DNA of 30,857 nucleotides from Flavobacterium sp. (GTDB lineage: Bacteria > Bacteroidota > Bacteroidia > Flavobacteriales > Flavobacteriaceae), in contig NZ_JASLCE010000003.1 of assembly GCF_030146175.1 (NCBI RefSeq), forward strand, positions 1 through 30,857, read 5' to 3'. Below the pieces are notes generated by a model, which was not told the DNA's origin, did not search any database, and saw only the letters and a list, made by a program, of their open reading frames with translations. Positions within the stretch are counted from its first letter, which is position 1; each line of letters begins with the position of its first letter. This document shows positions 25,513 to 30,857 of this stretch, piece after piece. The position numbers and the translations under genes were made by a program.

Positions 25513-25520
25513 CAAAGATA
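25513..25520 (-). promoter_or_regulatory. Promoter -7 box (TATCTTTG) for ubiE-porT
   Basis: On the minus strand TATCTTTG (25520-25513) is an exact TAnnTTTG match about 19 bases before the ubiE ATG. It overlaps an alternative TTG start and so helps to fix the start codon. No -33 TTG at the expected distance. Confidence 0.5.
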
Positions 25521-25583
25521 ATAGAAAAGTGCCGTATTTGAAAAGAATAGCCTTGTTATTGGCAATATTTGGTTAGATAGGGT

Positions 25584-25599
25584 TCACTAAATTTAGTGA
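25584..25599. promoter_or_regulatory. 16-base perfect palindrome TCACTAAATTTAGTGA, operator-like
   Basis: The 16 bases are a perfect palindrome, flanked by TTCAC on one side and a further GTGAA on the other, in the divergent gap between ubiE-porT and the 105-residue membrane protein. The size and symmetry suit a dimeric regulator. No T-run follows, so it does not look like a terminator. Confidence 0.45.
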
Positions 25600-25677
25600 G
25601 GTGAAAAATACAAAGATTTAGCGATTGTCTGGCGTTGTTATTATTGGGAAATTTACAGTGTATAAAAGTAATGAACT

Positions 25678-25995
25678 ATGCTATCAAAATTATTTTTTTC
25701 GGAATTGAAATGGATGCTATTGGTACTGGTCGTCACATTGATTCTGGTAGAGAGTATCAACAGTGGGTTTAACTTTAACCCCGCTGAATATGGGGTACCG
25801 CAAACGTTCTTTGGGTTAAATTTGTTTTTGGAAATTTTAGTTTTTTTTGTCTTTAGTACTTTTGTGGTATTTGGTATTAAAGGCTTTTTTGAGATGTATT
25901 CTCAACGGTTTGCTAATGTTATCATTTTTATCTCAGGATTATTGCTAACGGTGGCAATCTTTATTTTATGTTATCAGGTACTTTCACTCGAATAA
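25678..25995 (+). CDS. Hypothetical small membrane protein, three predicted segments
   Basis: The 105-residue protein is not one I recognise. It has three hydrophobic stretches, at about residues 12-24, 44-68 and 79-101, with a short polar linker NPAEYGVPQ before the second. A charged N-terminus is followed by the first segment (WMLLVLVVTLILV). It is very rich in Phe, Leu, Ile and Val, and its DNA is more AT-rich than that of its neighbours. It stands alone: ubiE is divergent upstream, folA is convergent downstream, and hairpins close both sides. An operator-like palindrome lies about 80 bases upstream. The reading frame is open throughout and the hydrophobic pattern is coherent, so I take it as real. 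Confidence 0.7.
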   Translation: MLSKLFFSELKWMLLVLVVTLILVESINSGFNFNPAEYGVPQTFFGLNLFLEILVFFVFSTFVVFGIKGFFEMYSQRFANVIIFISGLLLTVAIFILCYQVLSLE

Positions 25996-26030
25996 AACCG
26001 AATAACTTTTGATATAGCAAGTTTATTTAT

Positions 26031-26065
26031 AAAACATCCCGATGGTAACATCCGGATGTTTTTTT
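26031..26065 (+). terminator. Terminator after the small membrane protein
   Basis: AAAACATCC (26031-26039) pairs with GGATGTTTT (26054-26062) around a 14-base loop and is followed by more T residues. The loop contains a second AACATCC, giving an alternative shorter pairing. Confidence 0.6.
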
Positions 26066-26081
26066 ATGTGGTTTGCCTATG

Positions 26082-26121
26082 AAAATAAAAATTGCGAGCT
26101 TATCGAATAATCTCGCAATTT
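26082..26121 (-). terminator. Terminator of the DUF151-thyA-2TM-folA transcript
   Basis: AAATTGCGAG (26089-26098) and CTCGCAATTT (26112-26121) form a 10-bp stem with a 13-base loop. Read on the minus strand it is followed by TTTTATTTT, about 60 bases past the folA stop. Confidence 0.75.
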
Positions 26122-26180
26122 CACGCATTTTGTAATTGCTCTAAAAACGTAGGCGATTTTTTTTGGTTATAGCAATGGTG

Positions 26181-26669
26181 CTATTTTATTTTTGTAAAGG
26201 TCTGAAAACTAAAATCAAAAGCGTGTTTTTCGTCTTTTGGATGGAATTCTTCCGAAATCAGTTGCCATTCGCTTGGATGGATTTCCGGGAAATAAGCATC
26301 GGCTTCCGGATTGGTGAAAACACGGGTTAGTTCGATAGTATCGGAAAGGGATAGCGATTGTCTGTAAATTTCGCCGCCACCGATAATAAAAATAGTTTCA
26401 TTTTGCGGACAAGCTTTGATCGCGTCTTCCAGGGAATTAACGCGGATACAACCTTCGGGAACCGGATAATCCTGTTGCCGGGTAATGATCACATGCGTAC
26501 GGTTGGGAAGTAGCTTCGGTAGACTTTCGAAAGTCTTGCGTCCCATAATGATATAATGTCCGGTTGTTAATTGGCGGAAACGTTTAAAATCATCCGGTAA
26601 ATGCCAGATCATCTGGTTGTCTTTACCCAATGCATTGTTTTCTGCCGCAGCAGCGATAATCGTAATCAT
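26181..26669 (-). CDS. folA: Dihydrofolate reductase
   Basis: NADPH-dependent reduction of dihydrofolate to tetrahydrofolate, recycling the cofactor oxidised by thymidylate synthase. The 162-residue length is standard. The catalytic acid is Asp27 in WHLPDDFKRF, the same number as in E. coli. GHYIIMGRKTFESLP and FIIGGGEIYRQ are the NADPH-binding signatures. It is the last gene of a minus-strand run behind the 2TM protein (5-base gap) and thyA, so the enzyme pair of the thymidylate cycle is made together. Confidence 0.97.
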   Translation of the reverse strand: MITIIAAAAENNALGKDNQMIWHLPDDFKRFRQLTTGHYIIMGRKTFESLPKLLPNRTHVIITRQQDYPVPEGCIRVNSLEDAIKACPQNETIFIIGGGEIYRQSLSLSDTIELTRVFTNPEADAYFPEIHPSEWQLISEEFHPKDEKHAFDFSFQTFTKIK

Positions 26670-26674
26670 GTTGT

Positions 26675-27013
26675 TTATTGTGGCGTGTTGTTCTTTTTGT
26701 CGATGTCTTTCTGAAGTTGTTCTATTTTGCGCTCCTGTTGTAACATGAGTTTGTCAATCTGAGCCCGTTCCCATTTTTTATTCATAAAACTATCGGTAAT
26801 AAACACACGGATAAAATGCAGTACAAAAATAAAAAACCATATGGTGATCACCCATAAGTACCAGTCCATTTCCGGTTTAACATTCAATAGCTTATTGGCT
26901 ATAATACAGAATATGCTTCCCAGGAAAAACAGGACAAAATGAAAATAGAGACGCTTTTTTTGTTTTAAGCGTTGTCTGGCATATTCATACAGCTCGTGTT
27001 GGTTTATTTCCAT
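26675..27013 (-). CDS. 2TM-domain small membrane protein
   Basis: The 112-residue protein has an N-terminal basic amphipathic stretch (YARQRLKQKKRLYFHFVLF), two membrane segments (about residues 23-40 and 50-70) and a C-terminal coiled-coil-like tail (KWERAQIDKLMLQQERKIEQLQKDI). This layout matches the 2TM domain family known mainly from Bacteroidota, sometimes found next to histidine kinases, but no kinase is near here. Function unknown. It sits between thyA (46-base gap) and folA (5-base gap) on the same strand, so it is part of the thymidylate/folate transcript, which may be accidental. Confidence 0.85.
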   Translation of the reverse strand: MEINQHELYEYARQRLKQKKRLYFHFVLFFLGSIFCIIANKLLNVKPEMDWYLWVITIWFFIFVLHFIRVFITDSFMNKKWERAQIDKLMLQQERKIEQLQKDIDKKNNTPQ

Positions 27014-27059
27014 ATAGAATTGTTTTATGGAAATAAAGATAAGTAATTTCTTTTAAAAA

Positions 27060-27884
27060 TTAAATAGAAACAGCTCCTTTAATGGCCGGATGCGGATCGT
27101 AATCGGTTAAAGTAAAGTCTTCAAAGGTAAAATCGAAAATATTTTTAACGGCCGGATTCAGAATCATTTTTGGTAAGGCATGCGGCTCGCGCGTCAATTG
27201 TAATTGAACTTGTTCGATATGGTTGTTGTAGATGTGTACGTCTCCGAAAGTGTGAATAAAATCACCCGGTGCTAAATCGCATACCTGTGCAATCATCATT
27301 GTGAACAAGGCATAGGAAGCAATGTTAAACGGTACGCCTAAGAATACGTCGGCACTACGCTGGTATAACTGACAGGATAATTTACCGTCGGATACGTAAA
27401 ACTGGAAAAAAGCATGACAAGGCGGTAAAGCCGCTTTGTGGTTGGCTACATTTTCGGCAAACGATTTGGAGGTATCGGGTAGAACACTCGGATTCCAGGC
27501 TGAAATCAACATACGTCGGCTATTCGGATTGTTTTTAAGCGTATCGATTAGCTCGGTTATTTGATCAATCTCTTCGTCATTCCAGTTACGCCACTGATGG
27601 CCATAAATCGGACCTAAATCGCCATTTTCATCGGCCCATTCGTCCCAGATTTTAACGCCGTTTTCTTTTAGATAAGCAATGTTGGTTTCGCCTTTTAAAA
27701 ACCAAAGCAATTCGTGAATAATAGATTTTAAGTGTACTTTTTTGGTGGTTACCAACGGGAAACCTTCGCTTAGATCAAAACGCATCTGATAACCGAAAAC
27801 ACTTTTGGTTCCGGTTCCGGTTCGGTCGCCTTTCTGACTTCCGTTGTCTAAAACGTGTTGTACTAAATCTAAATATTGTCTCAT
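27060..27884 (-). CDS. thyA: Thymidylate synthase
   Basis: Converts dUMP to dTMP using methylene-tetrahydrofolate, leaving dihydrofolate for FolA. The 274-residue length is typical of bacterial ThyA. The catalytic Cys156 is in [10 protein letters not shown], followed by [31 protein letters not shown] at the N-terminus carries the phosphate-binding Arg, and GDVHIYNNH is a further signature. It starts 23 bases after the DUF151 gene and lies upstream of the 2TM gene and folA. Confidence 0.98.
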   Translation of the reverse strand: MRQYLDLVQHVLDNGSQKGDRTGTGTKSVFGYQMRFDLSEGFPLVTTKKVHLKSIIHELLWFLKGETNIAYLKENGVKIWDEWADENGDLGPIYGHQWRNWNDEEIDQITELIDTLKNNPNSRRMLISAWNPSVLPDTSKSFAENVANHKAALPPCHAFFQFYVSDGKLSCQLYQRSADVFLGVPFNIASYALFTMMIAQVCDLAPGDFIHTFGDVHIYNNHIEQVQLQLTREPHALPKMILNPAVKNIFDFTFEDFTLTDYDPHPAIKGAVSI

Positions 27885-27907
27885 GATGGGTAGGCTATTG
27901 CTTGGGA

Positions 27908-28537
27908 TTAGGATTCTTTTTTGGAAATTTCGTCGCGTATTTTGGCGGCCTTTTCATAATCTTCATTCTGAACGGCAGTTTCCAGTAAATCGTATAATTC
28001 GGCCAGACTGTATTGGGAGTAGGTTTCTCCGGAAACAGTTTCGTCGTCGGTTAATCCGAATGTCTCCGGACTGCTCAACGGATCGTCGCCTTCTTCTTTT
28101 TTACTGTTTTCGTCAATCGGGCTGACTTTTAAATAAATACCGGCTTTGTCGAGTATGTTTTTATAGGTAAAAATAGGAGCGTTAAAACGAAGTGCCAGAG
28201 CAATTGCATCGGAAGTACGGGCATCGATAATTTCTTCAATGCGGTCTCTTTCGCAGATAATGCTCGAAAAGAATACACCGTCTACTAGCTTGTGGATGAT
28301 CACCTGTTTTACGACAATGTCAAAACGGTCGGCAAAATTTTTGAATAAATCATGGGTTAACGGACGAGGTGGTTTGATCTCTTTTTCTAAAGCGATGGCG
28401 ATCGACTGGGCTTCAAAAGCACCGATGACGATCGGTAATTTTCGCTCGCCGTCTACCTCGTTCAAAATTAAAGCGTATGCGCCGTTTTGCGTCTGACTGT
28501 ATGAAATTCCTTTTATCGTTAATTTTACTAAGCTCAT
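27908..28537 (-). CDS. Bifunctional nuclease (DUF151) domain protein with a C-terminal UVR motif
   Basis: The 209-residue protein has an N-terminal BFN/DUF151 domain (about residues 1-135, with [18 protein letters not shown] and [18 protein letters not shown]). A linker rich in Glu, Asp and Ser follows, and then a UvrB/UvrC-type UVR motif (about 170-205, [25 protein letters not shown]). The domain order is known in Bacteroidota. Plant BFN proteins have nuclease activity, and the bacterial role is unclear. The UVR motif is a helical hairpin used for protein contacts in UvrB-UvrC, so an interaction with a repair protein is inferred. It is the first gene of the thyA-2TM-folA run. Confidence 0.9.
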   Translation of the reverse strand: MSLVKLTIKGISYSQTQNGAYALILNEVDGERKLPIVIGAFEAQSIAIALEKEIKPPRPLTHDLFKNFADRFDIVVKQVIIHKLVDGVFFSSIICERDRIEEIIDARTSDAIALALRFNAPIFTYKNILDKAGIYLKVSPIDENSKKEEGDDPLSSPETFGLTDDETVSGETYSQYSLAELYDLLETAVQNEDYEKAAKIRDEISKKES

Positions 28538-28674
28538 CTGGAGGTTGCTACATTATTCTTTTTGAACGGCAGTACTTTGGCTTTGCCGTCTTTTTACGAG
28601 GCTACGGATTTTAAAAGGTCTCCGGGTGTCATAAAAAGGTTTGCAAAGTAAACCTAAAATTTTCGCTTTTAAAA

Positions 28675-28733
28675 ATAAAAAAAAACGGGCTTACTAACAA
28701 AGATACTAAATCTTTAGATTAGAAAGCCCGTTT
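28675..28733 (-). terminator. Terminator of etfB-etfA with a long branched head
   Basis: AAACGGGCTT (28683-28692) pairs with AAGCCCGTTT (28724-28733), a 10-bp stem. The 31-base interior has its own arms, AAAGAT (28699-28704) and ATCTTT. Read on the minus strand it is followed by an uninterrupted T-run, as expected for an intrinsic terminator just past the etfA stop. Confidence 0.85.
28698..28705 (-). promoter_or_regulatory. Promoter-like -7 box (TATCTTTG) inside the etf terminator loop
   Basis: The minus-strand TATCTTTG (28705-28698) matches TAnnTTTG exactly and lies in the head of the terminator hairpin. It would start transcription about 150 bases before the DUF151 ATG. A second, imperfect box (TACTTTG, 28650-28644) is nearer to that gene. 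Confidence 0.35.
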
Positions 28734-28751
28734 GGTATGGTTGTTTGAAAA

Positions 28752-29720
28752 TTAAGAATTGTGTGCTTTAAATTCTTTTAATTTCTCCACTAATTTTGGT
28801 ACAACATCGAATGCGTCACCAACTACTCCGTAATCGGCAACTTTAAAGAATGGTGCGTCTGCATCCGGGTTGATTACTACTTTTACTTTTGATGAGTTGA
28901 TTCCGGCAATGTGCTGGATCGCTCCCGAGATACCAATCGCGATATACAGGTTGGCCGCTACCGGTTTTCCGGTTTGTCCTACGTGTTCGCTATGAGGTCT
29001 CCATCCTAAATCGGATACCGGTTTCGAACAAGCCGTTGCCGCTCCTAAAACTGTAGCAAGATCTTCGATCATTCCCCAGTTTTCAGGTCCTTTTAATCCA
29101 CGTCCTGCAGAAACTACAATCTCCGCATCGGCAATGGTTACTTTTCCGGTTACTTTTTCTACGTTTTCAACTTTGATTGAGAAATCCGCATCGTTTAATG
29201 ATGGTGCGAAATCTTCTTCAGTCGCAGGGGAAGCCGATTCTACCAAACCGAATGAGTTTTTCGCTAATCCGATTACTTTTACATCGGTAGCCACTTCTGT
29301 AATGTTGAATGCTTTGTTTGAGAAGGCATTTCTTTTTACAGTGAAAGGAGAAGTGCTTTCCGGTAATGCTACTACATTGGAAGCGTATCCGGCATTTAAA
29401 CCTACCGCTACCAATGGCGCTAAATACAAACTGTCGGTAGTCGATGATAAAACCACTACTTTCGTTCCTTCTTTTTGTGCAGCTTGTTTGATCACATCAG
29501 CATAAGCCTTTGCGTTAAACGCAGCCAATTTATCGTTGTTTACTTTTAATACTTTGTCTACTCCGTATTTGGAAAGGGCGCTAACATCGCTTGTGTTTAC
29601 CGTTACAGCGGTAACAGTCGTTCCCATTTTCTCAGCAACTTTCTTAGCATAAGAAGCCAACTCGAAAGCTACTTTTTTAAATTTTCCTTCTGCTGATTCA
29701 GCATATATTAAAATTGACAT
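28752..29720 (-). CDS. etfA: Electron transfer flavoprotein alpha subunit
   Basis: With EtfB it forms the soluble FAD carrier that passes electrons from acyl-CoA and other dehydrogenases to the membrane quinone pool. The 322-residue length is typical. The C-terminal FAD-binding domain is clear: [41 protein letters not shown] and [20 protein letters not shown], the last being the EtfA signature. It follows etfB by 33 bases and ends at a strong terminator. Confidence 0.97.
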   Translation of the reverse strand: MSILIYAESAEGKFKKVAFELASYAKKVAEKMGTTVTAVTVNTSDVSALSKYGVDKVLKVNNDKLAAFNAKAYADVIKQAAQKEGTKVVVLSSTTDSLYLAPLVAVGLNAGYASNVVALPESTSPFTVKRNAFSNKAFNITEVATDVKVIGLAKNSFGLVESASPATEEDFAPSLNDADFSIKVENVEKVTGKVTIADAEIVVSAGRGLKGPENWGMIEDLATVLGAATACSKPVSDLGWRPHSEHVGQTGKPVAANLYIAIGISGAIQHIAGINSSKVKVVINPDADAPFFKVADYGVVGDAFDVVPKLVEKLKEFKAHNS

Positions 29721-29753
29721 GATTTTCTTTGTTTAAAATTAAAGGATGAAAAA

Positions 29754-30500
29754 TTAGATAACTTTTGCTTCGTTATGTAAAAGGTTGATCAGTTCGTCCA
29801 GATTATCAGGACTTACTAATTTTACAGCTGTTTTCGGAGCTGGTTTTTCGAATTTTACAGCTTTTGTATTATTGTCTGCTGCAACAGGTTCTAAAATAGT
29901 CAACGCTTTTGTACGAGCCGTCATAATTCCTCTCATGTTCGGAATACGTAGGTCTTTCTCTTCAACGATACCTTTTTGTCCTCCTACTACTAAAGGTAGG
30001 GTGGCGCTAAGGGTTTCTTTTCCTCCGTCGATTTCACGTACCGCTTTTACGCTGGTTCCGTTTACTTCAATACCGATACAAGAGTTGATAAAATCCGATC
30101 CGGTTAAGGCAGCCAACATTCCAGGTACCATTCCACCGTTGTAGTCTAATGATTCTTTTCCGGCAATTACTAAATCGTAGTTTCCGTTTTTAACCACTTC
30201 GGCCAATTGTTTTGCTACGAAGAAACCATCGGTAGGAACAGCGTTCACACGAATAGCTTCATCGGCACCAATTGCCAATGCTTTACGTAAGGTCGCTTCT
30301 GCATCAGGTCCGCCAACATTCACCACCGTTACATTTGCTCCTTGTTGCTCTTTAAACCAAATGGCTCTGGTTAAACCAAACTCATCATTCGGATTAATTA
30401 CGAATTGTACACCGTTTGTGTCAAATTCTGAATCGCCATTAACAAAGTTAATTTTTGAAGTAGTATCAGGCACATGACTGATGCAAACTAATATTTTCAT
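29754..30500 (-). CDS. etfB: Electron transfer flavoprotein beta subunit
   Basis: Partner of EtfA and binder of AMP. The 248-residue length is normal. MKILVCISHVPDTTSKINF starts the domain, and VINPNDEFGLTRAIWFKEQ, ALAIGADEAIRV and LVIAGKESLDYNGGMVPGMLAALTG follow as family signatures. It is the first gene of the pair. TACTTTCG on the minus strand (30544-30537) is a near-consensus -7 box about 37 bases before the ATG. It is divergent from pdhB, across a 277-base gap. Confidence 0.97.
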   Translation of the reverse strand: MKILVCISHVPDTTSKINFVNGDSEFDTNGVQFVINPNDEFGLTRAIWFKEQQGANVTVVNVGGPDAEATLRKALAIGADEAIRVNAVPTDGFFVAKQLAEVVKNGNYDLVIAGKESLDYNGGMVPGMLAALTGSDFINSCIGIEVNGTSVKAVREIDGGKETLSATLPLVVGGQKGIVEEKDLRIPNMRGIMTARTKALTILEPVAADNNTKAVKFEKPAPKTAVKLVSPDNLDELINLLHNEAKVI

Positions 30501-30536
30501 TTTAATTAAAGTTAAAGTTGATTAATTTTTGAGCAA

Positions 30537-30544
30537 CGAAAGTA
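30537..30544 (-). promoter_or_regulatory. Promoter -7-like box (TACTTTCG) for etfB-etfA
   Basis: On the minus strand TACTTTCG (30544-30537) differs by one base from TAnnTTTG and lies about 37 bases before the etfB ATG. The same variant occurs before mutS (2855-2848). No clear -33 element. Confidence 0.35.
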
Positions 30545-30567
30545 GTGATTTTATTTCAATAAAATGC

Positions 30568-30579
30568 TATGCGCGCATA
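30568..30579. promoter_or_regulatory. GC-cored 12-base palindrome TATGCGCGCATA
   Basis: This perfect palindrome lies in the AT-rich divergent gap, about 24 bases upstream of the etfB -7 box, where a regulator could act. It has no terminator tail. Confidence 0.35.
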
Positions 30580-30680
30580 ATAAATACCTTTTTTTCAACG
30601 ATCTAAAGGATAAATTCCTAATAATTTTAAAAAGGTTCTGAAAAGAAAAGCTTTTTTGCGAAATCAAAACTTTTTTGTCT

Positions 30681-30702
30681 TTATAACAAGAGAATGTTAT
30701 AA
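30681..30702. promoter_or_regulatory. Inverted repeat TTATAAC-N8-GTTATAA, operator-like
   Basis: Seven-base arms TTATAAC (30681-30687) and GTTATAA (30696-30702) are separated by AAGAGAAT. The site lies 37 bases upstream of the pdhB -7 box. The 22-base symmetric layout fits a dimeric regulator; AT-rich chance symmetry is possible. Confidence 0.35.
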
Positions 30703-30738
30703 TTGTTCGTGAAACGCGGCTAAGTGATTTAAAATTTT

Positions 30739-30746
30739 TACTTTTG
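30739..30746 (+). promoter_or_regulatory. Promoter -7 box (TACTTTTG) for pdhB
   Basis: TACTTTTG matches TAnnTTTG exactly, 31 bases before the pdhB ATG. No TTG at the usual -33 distance. Confidence 0.5.
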
Positions 30747-30777
30747 CCAATTGAATAAACAAGGAAAAACAAAATAA

Positions 30778-30857
30778 ATGAGAACGATACAGTTTAGAGA
30801 AGCGATTTGTGAAGCGATGAGCGAAGAAATGCGTCGCGACGAATCGATATATTTAAT
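30778..30857 (+). CDS. pdhB: Pyruvate dehydrogenase E1 component beta subunit, first 26 residues only
   Basis: The window ends inside this gene. The visible N-terminus (MRTIQFREAICEAMSEEMRR, then DESIYL) matches the start of E1 beta subunits of pyruvate or branched-chain 2-oxo acid dehydrogenase, where a REA.. helix is followed by a DE..(F/Y)L strand. Pyruvate is favoured because this form is common in Flavobacteriaceae, but so short a fragment cannot exclude a related E1 beta. A consensus -7 box lies 31 bases upstream. Confidence 0.8.
   Translation, partial: MRTIQFREAICEAMSEEMRRDESIYL

Noticed and set aside
30551..30772. Minus-strand open frame of 73 codons in the etfB-pdhB gap
   Set aside because: Its composition is Lys/Ser/Phe-rich translation of AT-rich DNA, with no family motif. 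It covers the promoter boxes and symmetric sites of both flanking genes, so it is probably non-coding.
1..30857. Search by eye for CRISPR arrays, insertion sequences, phage genes and toxin-antitoxin or defence genes
   Set aside because: No regularly spaced repeats, transposase, integrase or phage structural motifs were seen; the region reads as core chromosome.

Overview
The window looks like ordinary chromosome from a member of the Bacteroidota, most likely a Flavobacterium-like Flavobacteriaceae. The signs are: AT-rich DNA with promoters of the Bacteroidota form TAnnTTTG rather than TATAAT; a PorT homologue (type IX secretion) next to a menaquinone methyltransferase; a lipid-anchored Omp85 protein of the TamL type; an S46 dipeptidyl-peptidase; a FolK-deoxynucleoside kinase fusion; and many short lipoproteins with a (L/F)xSC lipobox. 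The genus is inferred from remembered family resemblance, not from a search.

Layout, left to right. Positions 1-66 hold a truncated tRNA-Gly(GCC), followed by mutS on the minus strand, a plus-strand SpoU/TrmH methyltransferase and a convergent folK-dNK fusion gene. Positions 4.7-9.3 kb carry sppA and a long AsmA-family gene on the plus strand, each closed by hairpin terminators. Positions 9.4-12.3 kb hold a DUF2797 protein, a GH3-family amido synthetase coupled to a tiny lipoprotein, and an Ala/Glu-rich lipoprotein. Positions 12.5-16.4 kb are a minus-strand run waaA - GNAT acetyltransferase - S46 peptidase. Positions 16.5-18.7 kb carry a DegT-type sugar aminotransferase and galE. Positions 18.7-23.3 kb hold accD, class II aldolase and tamL on the minus strand. 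Then come a second SpoU methyltransferase and the ubiE-porT pair. Positions 25.7-26.0 kb encode an unrecognised membrane protein. Positions 26.2-28.5 kb are a minus-strand run DUF151 nuclease - thyA - 2TM protein - folA. Positions 28.7-30.5 kb are etfB-etfA, and the window ends inside the first codons of a pyruvate dehydrogenase E1 beta gene.

Functional themes: cell-envelope construction (waaA, aminotransferase, galE, tamL, AsmA protein, porT, sppA), folate and thymidylate supply (folK-dNK, thyA, folA), central and respiratory metabolism (fba, accD, etfAB, ubiE, pdhB), and DNA/RNA maintenance (mutS, two SpoU enzymes, tRNA). I see no insertion sequence, phage, CRISPR array, toxin-antitoxin pair or recognisable defence island. 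Every intergenic gap is under 300 bases. I found no clearly new multi-gene system. The best leads are an AccD that has lost all four zinc-finger cysteines, the FolK-kinase fusion, a DUF2797 protein with a Cys4 knuckle and a GIY-YIG-like core, a near-perfect dispersed-type palindrome, and several palindromes in promoter regions.
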